This document shows positions 23,734-34,656 of a stretch of DNA of 51,073 nucleotides, piece by piece (positions within the stretch are counted from its first letter, which is position 1; the number at the start of each line of letters is the position of its first letter). The notes under the pieces are model-generated. The model did not search any database. It was not told where the DNA came from and saw only the letters and a list, made by a program, of their open reading frames with translations. The position numbers and the translations under genes are program-made. Source of the stretch: Bacteroidota bacterium (lineage in GTDB: Bacteria > Bacteroidota > Ignavibacteria > Ignavibacteriales > Ignavibacteriaceae); assembly GCA_021824145.1 (NCBI GenBank), contig JAKALM010000010.1, positions 52,940 through 104,012 on the forward strand. The letters run 5' to 3'.

Positions 23734-26097
23734 TTAAATTCCCATCTGCTCGGTACGCTTTATAATTTCATTCTGAAGCTCAACAGTCAGGTCAACAAAA
23801 TAATCGCTGTAGCCAGCAACTCTAACAATCAAGTCTCTGTACTTTTCCGGTTCCTTTTGCGCTTGGCGAAGTGTATCTGCATCAACAACATTAAATTGGA
23901 TATGATGACCGTCCATTCGGAAGTAAGTTCGGATAAGCTGAGTAAGTTTTTCAATTCCGCTTTCATCCTCTAAAAGCTGCGGTGTGAATTTCTGATTTAA
24001 TAAAGTACCACCCGTCCTAAGATGATCAATCTTGGATGCAGATTTTATTACAGCAGTAGGACCATTAACATCGGCACCTTGAACAGGTGAGATCCCTTCC
24101 GATAAAGGCTCTTCGGCAAATCTGCCGTCGGGAGTAGCTCCGCACACACTTCCAAAATAAACATGTGAAGTTGTAGGGAGAAGATTTATTCTGTACTTCC
24201 CACCCTTTGTGTTGGGACGGTTATCCACGGCGTTAAAATATATTTCGAATACTTGCTTAGTTAATGAATCAGCTTGATCATCATCGTTGCCATACTTTGG
24301 TGTATCGCTTAAAAATATCTGCCGCATAGATTCGCTTCCGGCAAAATTGGACTTAAGAATCTTCAGCAACTCTTTCATGCTGAGAATTTTCTTTTCAAAT
24401 ACGTTGTGCTTAATTGACGAAAGAGAATCGGTAATGCTTCCAAGTCCGACGCCTTGAATATAAGAAGTATTATATCTAGCGCCGCCGTTATTATAATCTT
24501 TTCCTTTAGAGATACAATCATCAATTAAAACAGACATAAACGGAGCAGGAAGATATTTGGCGTAAAGCTTTTCAATAATATTATTACCTTTAATTTTAAT
24601 ATCGATAAAATGATTCAACTGCTTTTCATATGCTGACAACAATTCTTCAAACGTCTTAAAACTTTCAGGATTTCCGGTTTCAATTCCGATTTTCTTTCCC
24701 GTTTTAGGGTCGATTCCGTTGTTTAATGTTATCTCAAGAACTTTTACAAGATTAAAATAACCAGTAAGGATGTAACATTCTTTTCCGAAAGCGCCGGTTT
24801 CAACACAGCCGCTTGCGCCGCCGTTACGAGCATCGATAATTGATTTACCCTGGCGAATTAATTCTTGAATGATAGAATCAGTATTAAAAACAGAAGGCTG
24901 ACCGTAGCCGGTTTTAATAATTTTTAAAGCGCGCTTAATGAATCTATCTGGATTTTTCTTGCTTACTTGAATCATAGAGCTTGGCTGAAGCAGCCGCATT
25001 TCTTCGATAACATCAAGAAGAATAAATGTTAATTCATTAACTGCATCATCACCATTTTCTTTAACGCCGCCAAGATTGATTAAACAAAAATCAGTGTATG
25101 TGTTGCTTTCCTGCGCGGTAACTCCAACTTTAGGAGGAGCAGGCTGGTTATTGAACTTAATCCAGAACGCCTGCAAAAGTTCTTTAGCTGATTCGGGAGT
25201 ATGCGTTCCGTCTTCAATATCTTTTTTATAAAATGGATAAAGATGCTGATCGAGCCTGCCAGGATTAAATGAATCCCACGTATTTAATTCAGTAATTACT
25301 CCAAGATGAACGAACCAGTAATACTGAAGAGCTTCCCATAAATTTCTTGGTGCGTTTGCCGGAACATAAGAACAGACCTCTGCAATTTTTTCAAGTTCTT
25401 TTTTCCTTTGCGGAATTTCTTCCTTTTCAGATTTTTCTTTTGCAAGTTCCGAATATCTTTTAGCAAAATTAATTACTGCATCGATAGCAATTGACATTGC
25501 TTTAAGCTCTTCCCTTTTATCGAATGCTTCGGGGTCATTATAAAAGTCGAGCGAGCCGATTTGAATTTCAATTTCGGATTTAATATCAAGCAAGCCATGG
25601 CTGTAAATTTTACTGCCAAGGACAGTATGCCCCGGCGCTCTTTGTTCCATGAACTCTGTAAATATTCCGGCAGCGTAAGCTTGTTTCCATGCCTCATCAA
25701 CTTCACTAAAGATTTTTTCACGGATTGATTTTCCTTTCCAGAAAGGAATGATAGTATCATCATATATTTTTTTTGTCTGATCATCTGACTTAAACGAAAT
25801 TTTTTCTCTTGTATTTAAGATATCCAAATCTTGAATACTATGAATGCAGATTTCAGGATAAGTTGGAGTAGCTTTTGGAGCCTGCCCTCTTTCACCAACA
25901 ATCAGCTCGCCGTCTTCCAAATATAATTTTTTATTTTCAAGAATATGATTAAGGCAAAGCGCTCTTGTTACCGGCACGGAAAATTTTTCAGGTGCGCCTG
26001 TTTTATAGAACTCGGTAACAAGCACTGCTCTTTCTTGTGAAAGTGCAGGGATTGCGTTTAAAGATTTTTCTCTTAATGTTTTTATTCTGTCATTCAT
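23734..26097 (-). CDS. hypD: trans-4-Hydroxy-L-proline dehydratase (glycyl radical enzyme)
   Basis: Oxygen-sensitive glycyl radical enzyme that dehydrates trans-4-hydroxy-L-proline to pyrroline-5-carboxylate. At 787 residues it follows the Clostridioides difficile enzyme, as I recall it, closely over its length. Every published active-site residue I can place falls at a constant offset of three: H157 (EQRAPGHTV), D275 (LNTWDSF), thiyl C431 and base E433 in SGCVETG, Y447 (LTGY), and glycyl radical G762 in VRVAGYSDYF. The pair CVE with NNQPAPPKVG and LNTWDSFNPGRLDQ distinguishes it from pyruvate formate-lyase and choline or glycerol enzymes. Its activase gene ends 2 bp upstream of the ATG, so the two form an operon. 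The naming clashes with the unrelated hydrogenase hypD. It implies anaerobic use of hydroxyproline, for example from collagen or plant wall protein. Confidence 0.92.
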   Translation of the reverse strand: MNDRIKTLREKSLNAIPALSQERAVLVTEFYKTGAPEKFSVPVTRALCLNHILENKKLYLEDGELIVGERGQAPKATPTYPEICIHSIQDLDILNTREKISFKSDDQTKKIYDDTIIPFWKGKSIREKIFSEVDEAWKQAYAAGIFTEFMEQRAPGHTVLGSKIYSHGLLDIKSEIEIQIGSLDFYNDPEAFDKREELKAMSIAIDAVINFAKRYSELAKEKSEKEEIPQRKKELEKIAEVCSYVPANAPRNLWEALQYYWFVHLGVITELNTWDSFNPGRLDQHLYPFYKKDIEDGTHTPESAKELLQAFWIKFNNQPAPPKVGVTAQESNTYTDFCLINLGGVKENGDDAVNELTFILLDVIEEMRLLQPSSMIQVSKKNPDRFIKRALKIIKTGYGQPSVFNTDSIIQELIRQGKSIIDARNGGASGCVETGAFGKECYILTGYFNLVKVLEITLNNGIDPKTGKKIGIETGNPESFKTFEELLSAYEKQLNHFIDIKIKGNNIIEKLYAKYLPAPFMSVLIDDCISKGKDYNNGGARYNTSYIQGVGLGSITDSLSSIKHNVFEKKILSMKELLKILKSNFAGSESMRQIFLSDTPKYGNDDDQADSLTKQVFEIYFNAVDNRPNTKGGKYRINLLPTTSHVYFGSVCGATPDGRFAEEPLSEGISPVQGADVNGPTAVIKSASKIDHLRTGGTLLNQKFTPQLLEDESGIEKLTQLIRTYFRMDGHHIQFNVVDADTLRQAQKEPEKYRDLIVRVAGYSDYFVDLTVELQNEIIKRTEQMGI

Positions 26098-26099
26098 TT

Positions 26100-26909
26100 T
26101 TAACCCCGAATAGTTATTTCTACACCTAACGGTTCAAATGTTTTTTTTATTTTAGTTAGAGATTCATCCGATTGAATCTTTAAGCTTTCAAGCTGAACTT
26201 TGCTGCAGAACTTTTTGTTTTTACTTTCACTTAATTCATTATACGGAAGAAGATCTACGTTTGAAATATTTTTTAATTTAGATAGAAACCCAGCAATTTG
26301 GTTAAGGTTAGATTCAGAATCAGTAATATTGGGAATAAGAGGGATTCTGATCCTAATTTTCCCTGCCGCTTCGGATAAATAAATTAAATTGCGAAGAATA
26401 AGCTTATTTGAAACGCCTGTATATTTTTTATGATCTTCTTCATCAATTAATTTAAGATCGAAAAGAAATAGATCTGTAAAAGGAGCGATCGAATCAAGTA
26501 CTTCTTTTGATGCATAGCCGGAAGTATCAACCGCAGTGTGGATGTCATGTTCTTTGCACTTAAGCAATAATGATTTAAGAAACTTCGGCTGCATTAAAGG
26601 CTCGCCGCCAGAGAAAGTTACACCACCTCCGGACTGCTCATAGAACATTCTATCTTTTAATATTTCATTAAATATTTCGTCGTCTGTTACTTCTCTGCCT
26701 ACTACATCTTTCGTTTCAGAGTAAGAAAGTTTAAGAACTTTATTGCGGGTAATTTTTGTAGTGGTTTCAGGCTCTAATTTTTTGCTTTCGGGGTTATGGC
26801 ACCAGATACAGTCGAGCGGGCATCCTTTTAAGAATACTGTTGTGCGTATTCCCGGTCCATCATGGACGGAATATTTTATTATATCAAATACAATTCCCGA
26901 TTGGCTCAA
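26100..26909 (-). CDS. hypE: Glycyl-radical enzyme activase (radical SAM), short form
   Basis: Radical SAM enzyme that installs the glycyl radical on the dehydratase encoded 2 bp downstream. The [4Fe-4S] motif CPLDCIWC holds C30, C34 and C37 (CxxxCxxC). TFSGGEPLMQP (about 98-108) is the GGE motif that binds AdoMet. HTAVDTSGYA and the C-terminal LLPYNELSESKNKKF are typical of the family. The stretch between CHNPES (residues 37-42) and GREVTDDEIF (about 71-80) is only some 28 residues and has no Cys, whereas activases of most non-PFL glycyl radical enzymes carry an eight-Cys ferredoxin-like insert there. This enzyme therefore has the compact, PflA-like layout, or has lost the insert. ATG at 26909. 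Confidence 0.9.
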   Translation of the reverse strand: MSQSGIVFDIIKYSVHDGPGIRTTVFLKGCPLDCIWCHNPESKKLEPETTTKITRNKVLKLSYSETKDVVGREVTDDEIFNEILKDRMFYEQSGGGVTFSGGEPLMQPKFLKSLLLKCKEHDIHTAVDTSGYASKEVLDSIAPFTDLFLFDLKLIDEEDHKKYTGVSNKLILRNLIYLSEAAGKIRIRIPLIPNITDSESNLNQIAGFLSKLKNISNVDLLPYNELSESKNKKFCSKVQLESLKIQSDESLTKIKKTFEPLGVEITIRG

Positions 26910-27441
26910 AGTTTATTACAATATTAATAATAAAAATATTTTTGTTGCATACAGACTAAAATAGAGAAAAGTTATAAATACTTTCAATAGATTAAATCGT
27001 TAAGTAAAATGTATAAAATTATTCTTTCATTTATTTTTTACTAATATATTCTTTATTAAATAAAAGGATGGATGGAAAAGTGGTGAATTGCTTGATCGGT
27101 GAGTCGGTAAATCGGTGAGTTGATAAAGCAGACTAAGTGTTTAATATTCATAATTGATTTAAGTCCTTGTAAATACACTTAAATTTTAATATAATTTCTC
27201 CGCGGATTTTCCAAAATAATTATTAATTAAAGTTACGAATTATTCTGACACGTTAATCGCCATCTTACTTTTATCAATGTTAATTAGGATTTTAGGCAAA
27301 GATTAAGTTCAAGTTTAAGTTTAAGATTAAGTTCAAGTTCAAGTTTAAGATCAAAGTTGAGATTAAGGTAGAGAGTAAGAATTCACTTTCAAGTTCGGTT
27401 AATAATCTAAATATATTTTCCAATTCAATAAAGAGACTGAA
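26910..27441. other. Divergent intergenic region with low-complexity tracts
   Basis: Promoters of the hydroxyproline operon and the next T9SS gene should lie here. 27067-27130 has GGATGGATGG and repeated CGGTGAGT (CGGTGAGTCGGTAAATCGG). 27298-27380 is a hexanucleotide tract like that at 11090. No gene is seen. Confidence 0.5.
27298..27380. repeat. Degenerate hexanucleotide tract (AAGTTC/AAGTTT)
   Basis: Units AAGTTC, AAGTTT and AAGATT follow one another for about 80 bp, in the same orientation and of the same type as 11090-11155. It ends about 60 bp before the start of the T9SS gene at 27442. Confidence 0.7.
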
Positions 27442-29037
27442 TTGAGCAGTGTTTCACAGAGAGTTTCATTCATAATATTATTTGCAGCTATAATTAGTCA
27501 GTCATTGTTTTCACAAACTGCTGTTCAGCCATTGGGCAGCGGCACTGCGAATGACCCATACCAAATTGATTCTTTAGCAAATCTATACTGGATAACCCAG
27601 GATACAAGCTTATGGAGTTCCTATTTTTTGCAGACTGCTGATATAGATGCATCACCAACCAGCACCTGGTTTTATTACAATGCCGGCGGGAGTAATTACT
27701 ATTACAAGGGATTCCCGCCGATAGGAAACTCTTACACAACATATTTTTCGGGTACATATGACGGCGGAGGACACACTATTACTGGTTTATATTCTTATTT
27801 GAGCGACCACTACGAGGGATTATTCGGAAGATGCATTGGTGCTACTATTAAAAATGTTCGCTTAATAAATGTAAACTTGAAAACAGGAAATTATGGCGGT
27901 GGAGTTGCGGGATATTTGCAGCAAGGCAGCATGTCAAATTGTTCTGTTATAGGGGGTACAGTTTTGGGTGGAGCTGCTTTTAGTCCCGTTGGCAGTCTAG
28001 TTGGTCAGTCAAGATTAGGAACTATAATTGACCAATGCTACAGCTTAAATGTAGATGTATTGGCAGGCAATTCTGGAGAATTTATTGGGGCAGTTGGGGA
28101 CGGGAGTAACCCATCGAGTACAACAATAGTTTCAAATTGCTACTGTATAGACACCACAACGACTGAAAGTACATCAGGTTTTGTATGTGACAATTGGGGA
28201 ACCGTTAATAATTGCTATACCGTATACGGCGATAACGGAGGGTTTGGACCTTTTTATTACTCAAATAGTGGAACTATAACCAATTGCTTTTACGATGAAC
28301 AAACTGCTAATGACACATCCCAATCATTCGGCATTACTACTGCACAGATGAAATCGAATTCAACATTTATCAATGCAGGATGGGATTCAAACATTTGGTA
28401 TATGGATAACAATATAAATAGCGGTTATCCATATTTAGCCTGGCAGAATTCGGGCGGTACTCCTCTTCCGGTAGAACTATCTACATTCACTGCCGATATT
28501 CTTAATAATAAAGTTGAACTGCAATGGCAAACAGCGACGGAAGTGAATAATTATGGATTCGAAGTTCAAAGAACAATTCAAAATTCAAAATTAAAAATTC
28601 AAAATTTCGAGAAGATTGGATTTGTTAAAGGCAATGGGAATAGCAACTCACCGAAGAATTATTCATTCATAGATGATAATCCTCCTAGCGGAACAGTTGT
28701 ATATAGATTGAAACAGATTGACAATGATGGAAACTTTAAGTATTCACAAATTGTAACGGTAAATTCACTTCCGACAAAATTTGAATTATTCCAGAACTAT
28801 CCAAATCCGTTTAATCCGACTACGGTCATACAATATTCGGTTCCAATTGAAAGTTATGTAATAATAAAACTGTATGACGAACTAGGAAGAGAAGTAAAAA
28901 CATTAGTAGCCGGAAATAAAACCGCCGGGAAATATAGATTTTATTTTGACGGCACAAAGTTAGCTAGCGGAATTTATTTTTACAGAATAAAAGCGGGAAG
29001 TTTTTCAGATTTGAAGAAGCTTGTACTGCTGAAATAA
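27442..29037 (+). CDS. T9SS-secreted GLUG-repeat protein
   Basis: Secreted surface protein of 531 residues. The signal peptide is VSFIILFAAIISQSLFSQ, with cleavage near residue 25. The start is a TTG at 27442; no ATG occurs between the in-frame stop at 27403 and it. GSGTANDPYQIDSLANLYWI and FSGTYDGGGHTITGL introduce a beta-helix of GLUG-type units (GLFGRCIGATIKNVRLINVN, GGVAGYLQQGSMSNC, LVGQSRLGTIIDQCYS). After about residue 340 come LPVELSTFTADILNNKVELQ and a T9SS type A sorting domain (FELFQNYPNPFNPTTVIQYS ... KKLVLLK). The linker contains an Asn/Gln/Ile/Lys-rich insert, IQNSKLKIQNFEK, encoded by AATTCAAAATT repeats. Such proteins are usually adhesins or surface scaffolds; the ligand is unknown. 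Confidence 0.88.
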   Translation: MSSVSQRVSFIILFAAIISQSLFSQTAVQPLGSGTANDPYQIDSLANLYWITQDTSLWSSYFLQTADIDASPTSTWFYYNAGGSNYYYKGFPPIGNSYTTYFSGTYDGGGHTITGLYSYLSDHYEGLFGRCIGATIKNVRLINVNLKTGNYGGGVAGYLQQGSMSNCSVIGGTVLGGAAFSPVGSLVGQSRLGTIIDQCYSLNVDVLAGNSGEFIGAVGDGSNPSSTTIVSNCYCIDTTTTESTSGFVCDNWGTVNNCYTVYGDNGGFGPFYYSNSGTITNCFYDEQTANDTSQSFGITTAQMKSNSTFINAGWDSNIWYMDNNINSGYPYLAWQNSGGTPLPVELSTFTADILNNKVELQWQTATEVNNYGFEVQRTIQNSKLKIQNFEKIGFVKGNGNSNSPKNYSFIDDNPPSGTVVYRLKQIDNDGNFKYSQIVTVNSLPTKFELFQNYPNPFNPTTVIQYSVPIESYVIIKLYDELGREVKTLVAGNKTAGKYRFYFDGTKLASGIYFYRIKAGSFSDLKKLVLLK

Positions 29038-29101
29038 AGCCATCTATTTATTATTTACTAGAAATAATAAAGCAGAATAATTGTCTATTTAAAAGCAATG
29101 A

Positions 29102-31426
<2,325 letters not shown>

Positions 31427-31459
31427 GAATATTTTCTAAAAAAATATTTTTCATGATTG

Positions 31460-31495
31460 AACGGATAGGGATTAATTCCCTATCCGTTTTTTATT
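31460..31495 (+). terminator. Intrinsic terminator of icd
   Basis: A perfect 12-bp stem, AACGGATAGGGA (31460-31471) and TCCCTATCCGTT (31477-31488), with a five-base loop TTAAT, is followed by a T-run (TTTTTTATTTG). It is 34 bp after the stop codon. Confidence 0.92.
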
Positions 31496-32169
31496 TGTAC
31501 AAGAAAACTTTCTAACTTACGTTGCGCACAAATTAAGAAATTACTCGTTTGTCATTTCAAACATCTCATCCCGAACTTGTTTCGGAATCTCATTTTTTGA
31601 AATGTGTTTAGATTCTGAAACAAGTTCAGCATGAACTATGAATATCTTACAACCTTATGAACTTTAACATAGTGGAATTTGTTTCATGCAGTTATGAGAA
31701 TAAACCTTTATAAATAGAATGGATAATTTAAAAATGGACTCATTATTTTTAATTTGCTGGATTTTTGAGATGGTTAATTTCTTAAAGATTAATATTTAAC
31801 ATCTTATAAGGAAAACTTTAGCTCCTTCTATAGTTTAAGATAGATACTTTTGTATATAATTATAATTTCAATTTAAACCATTGAAACGGTTAATTAGTTT
31901 TTGATTTTATTTCATTCACCGCAGTGTATTACAATGTTAATATTAAATTCAACCACAGCAATTTTAATTAAAAATTTTGTAATTGATAGTTAGGAAAAAG
32001 AAAGATCAATTTGTTTTCAAATACATAGAATTTACTCGGATCTTCATAAATTTTAGAAGAAATAATTTATAATTTCTAAATGTTTTATGAAAAGAATTTA
32101 TTGTGAACATATCTTAAACTACTGCGATAATGTATTACTTTATTCAGAAATACCATCACTATTCCTAAA
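31496..32169. other. Long AT-rich spacer
   Basis: Besides the inverted repeat at 31566-31635 no feature is evident. TTTAAACCATTGAAACGG at about 31870 recalls the short hairpin of the palindromic repeat family but is too short to call. The promoter of the MFS gene is presumably in the last 100 bases. Confidence 0.4.
31566..31635. repeat. Inverted repeat of the CCCGAACTTGTTTCGG type
   Basis: Left arm ATCCCGAACTTGTTTCGGAA (31568-31587) plus TCT, and right arm AGATTCTGAAACAAGTTCAG (31610-31629) plus CATGAAC, are imperfect complements around a 19-base spacer. Sequences of this kind are interspersed palindromes in many bacterial genomes. Confidence 0.7.
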
Positions 32170-33375
32170 ATGAATAACAACTCTTTAAGTGAAAAAGACA
32201 AAAAGAATGGAATAATATTAATTGCTACTCTTAGAGTTTCTAGAAGCATAGCTGCCGGGATGATTAATGTTGCTTTCCCATATTACATATTAACAACTTT
32301 ACATTATGGCGCTTTAGTAATCGGTTCAATATATGTGGCAGCTACAATTGCAACTGCGTTGCTTGGTTTTTTATTTGGAATTACAACTGATGTTTGGGGT
32401 AAGCGAGAAACTTTAGTGATAACTGGATTATTGATGCCATTAAGCGCTTTCATGGTTTATATTTCCTCAAGCTTATGGGTTATTTTTCCAGCTGCCATGA
32501 TTGGAGGATTTTCTGCAACGGGCTCTCTTGCAGGCGGCGGTATCGGAGGCGCTATGCAGCCAATACAAAACGCAGTAATTGCAAATCTAACTACCAATGA
32601 AAATAGGACAAAATATTTTTCAAGATTTACATTTTTATCTGGCGCTACTGCGGCTATTGGTGCGCTAATGGTAAAACTTTTCAATGTAGAGGATGTATTT
32701 CTTGCTGCTACCTTAATTTCACTTGCTGGTATTCCAGGATTATGGTTTATAAAAGTTACAAATTCAAATGGCAATATCAGAAAACTAAAAACGAAAACAA
32801 CCATTGGTAAGTTTACTTTAACCGGCATGCTCAACGGATTTTCACAAGGATTGACTGTCCCATTTCTCATACCATTTTTTGTATTAGTTTATCACCTTCC
32901 CAAATCTCAGGTTTCAGAATACGCATTTATCAGCGGAATGTTAGGTTCATTTTCAATTTTAGCTGCACCGCTTTTAGAACGATTGTTCGGTTTTGTAAAA
33001 AGCATTGTTGTTACTAGAGCTATTGGTGCAATACTATTTGTAATATTCCCGATTATAAGATACCTACCGGTTTCAGTTTTAATTTATATTATTAGTCCTT
33101 CTTTAAGAATAGCTGCATTGCCAATACAACAATCTGAATTAACAAAGCGTGTTGATGATGAAGAGATGGGCAGAGCGCTAGGAATAAACCAAGTTGCAAG
33201 ATTAGCAGCTTCATCTTCCGGCACAGGATTAAGCGGATATTTAATGGAAAATGCTTTATTTGAACTCCCCTTCTTTATATACGGAGGAATAATGGCGGTA
33301 AATCTTTTCCTATATATTAAATTCTTTGGAGAAAAGAAAAATCAAATTGCTTCATCCACACAAAAAATAGGTTAA
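32170..33375 (+). CDS. MFS transporter
   Basis: Major facilitator superfamily permease of 401 residues, with about 12 hydrophobic segments in two halves joined by a basic loop (NSNGNIRKLKTKTTIGKFTL, about 200-219). The motif A loop between TM2 and TM3 is GITTDVWGKRETLVITGLL, matching the G-x-x-x-D-x-x-G-R-K/R consensus. SGATAAIGALMVKLF and FFIYGGIMAVNLFLYIKFF are membrane segments. The GSLAGGGIGGAMQPIQNAVIA stretch (TM4 region) is Gly-rich. No substrate can be read; single-component exporters or sugar-acid carriers share this layout. It stands alone, 92 bp before the hemerythrin gene on the same strand, and may be co-transcribed with it. Confidence 0.9.
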   Translation: MNNNSLSEKDKKNGIILIATLRVSRSIAAGMINVAFPYYILTTLHYGALVIGSIYVAATIATALLGFLFGITTDVWGKRETLVITGLLMPLSAFMVYISSSLWVIFPAAMIGGFSATGSLAGGGIGGAMQPIQNAVIANLTTNENRTKYFSRFTFLSGATAAIGALMVKLFNVEDVFLAATLISLAGIPGLWFIKVTNSNGNIRKLKTKTTIGKFTLTGMLNGFSQGLTVPFLIPFFVLVYHLPKSQVSEYAFISGMLGSFSILAAPLLERLFGFVKSIVVTRAIGAILFVIFPIIRYLPVSVLIYIISPSLRIAALPIQQSELTKRVDDEEMGRALGINQVARLAASSSGTGLSGYLMENALFELPFFIYGGIMAVNLFLYIKFFGEKKNQIASSTQKIG

Positions 33376-33467
33376 GATATTCTAGCAAATTCTTCACTTT
33401 TACATACTGCACTTTAATGCTGCAAATTATTTACGATTATATAATTGAAATTTTGGAGTTGAATAAA

Positions 33468-33878
33468 ATGCCGATAAGCTGGTTGAACGTTTATAATACT
33501 GGAATTGCAAAAATAGACGAACAGCATAAAAAACTTGTGCAGATGATTAATGATTTAGAATCAGCTCAAGGAAAAGAAAATGAAGCACAAATAATCAGAG
33601 ATATTTTTTATCGTTTAGTTGATTACACACATTATCATTTTACTCAAGAAGAGATGTTAATGGGAGAAGCTGAATATCCCAAAACTTCAACACACAAACA
33701 GCAGCATAAAATATTAGTTGAAGAAATTGTGAAGATGCTTGAAGCGCTAAAAACCGGCAAGCTAGTAGTGGGGGAAAAATTAATGACAATGTTAAAAGAC
33801 TGGTTAATAACTCACATTCTTGGTTATGATAAGGAGTTTGGTATTTATTACAAAACTTCTACAAAAGTATCTAATTGA
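33468..33878 (+). CDS. Bacteriohemerythrin
   Basis: Non-heme diiron, O2-binding four-helix protein. From the ATG at 33468 (136 residues; GGAG ten bases upstream) the diiron ligands all fall in place: H20 (DEQHKKLV), H57 and E61 (HFTQEE), H76 and H80 (HKQQH), H116 and D121 (HILGYD). W5 and the GIAKIDEQH start are typical of single-domain bacteriohemerythrins. A longer frame back to 33417 would add a non-homologous leader, so I chose the internal ATG. It may buffer or sense oxygen, which suits an organism with oxygen-sensitive glycyl radical enzymes and many chemoreceptors nearby; that link is inference. Confidence 0.93.
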   Translation: MPISWLNVYNTGIAKIDEQHKKLVQMINDLESAQGKENEAQIIRDIFYRLVDYTHYHFTQEEMLMGEAEYPKTSTHKQQHKILVEEIVKMLEALKTGKLVVGEKLMTMLKDWLITHILGYDKEFGIYYKTSTKVSN

Positions 33879-33954
33879 ACAATGTTATAATCTAGATTCA
33901 AAGTTTTTATTTTTAATAAAATTGCAATTAAGAAAAATTACAATTCGTATAACT

Positions 33955-34428
33955 TCATTTTGAATTATAATCTATTTTTGAATAATAATTGCTGATAATG
34001 ATGGAAACAGGAAGTCCGATACAGAACATTAAATACAAAACACCAAGTACATCATGAAGCAAGCTGAAATTTATACGAGGCACCTTGCTTAATTTTAGAA
34101 CTACTTTATTCATTATTATCCATATAAATATTCCGTAACCAAAACCGGAAATTATTTTATTAAATTTTAAGAATTTGAGATGAGGATATAAAAAGAAGTA
34201 AATTACCGTCCATGATAAAGCTATAAAATAATGAAAAACTAAACCTGCCAATGCCATAGATAATCCACCGTTAAAAGCACTACTGCCAAAAACACCACTT
34301 GCAATATATTGAAACAAACCCAGCAAGCTGCTTTTACTAGTAATTAGAAAATTAATTATAGCAGAAGAAATATCAAGAGTTCCAGCAATCAGCCAAGCAG
34401 CTAAAATAGTTTTAACTGGTTTATTCAT
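33955..34428 (-). CDS. Small integral membrane protein, about 4 TM
   Basis: A 157-residue protein with about four hydrophobic segments: TILAAWLIAGTLDISSAIIN, the MALAGLVFHYFIALSWTVIY pair, GFGYGIFIWIIMNKVVL, and VLGVLYLMFCIGLPVSIIIS. SSAIINFLITSKSS and LVFHYFIAL give a pattern seen in unassigned inner-membrane proteins of the DUF1440/YagU-like kind, but I am not certain. No catalytic motif is visible. It faces the hemerythrin gene and is followed upstream by the sensory operon's terminator region. Function unknown. Confidence 0.75.
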   Translation of the reverse strand: MNKPVKTILAAWLIAGTLDISSAIINFLITSKSSLLGLFQYIASGVFGSSAFNGGLSMALAGLVFHYFIALSWTVIYFFLYPHLKFLKFNKIISGFGYGIFIWIIMNKVVLKLSKVPRINFSLLHDVLGVLYLMFCIGLPVSIIISNYYSKIDYNSK

Positions 34429-34619
34429 GATTTTATACCATAGATAAAAAATGATTGAATATTGACTGCGACATATTCAGTAATTTTTAATTATTTCGAA
34501 TTTATAAGATTACATTAATAACTTTTTCTTAATTGAATTGTGATTTAGCATAGGGGGAAAAAATTTGAATGATAAATAAACAACTTACATTCTGGCCATA
34601 AATATTTACTAAAGGAAGG

Positions 34620-34648
34620 AGCCATCCCAAATATTATTTGAGATGGCT
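34620..34648 (-). terminator. Likely terminator of the chemoreceptor operon
   Basis: AGCCATCCCAAAT (34620-34632) and ATTTGAGATGGCT (34636-34648) pair with one G-U, nine bases past the stop codon of the last chemoreceptor gene. On the minus strand the stem is followed by CCTTCCTTT; on the plus strand by TTTTAACTTTT, so it could work either way. Confidence 0.5.
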
Positions 34649-34656
34649 TTTAACTT

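Noticed and set aside
23593-23973. 126-codon + strand ORF
   Set aside because: It runs antisense into the end of the hydroxyproline dehydratase gene and has no protein features.
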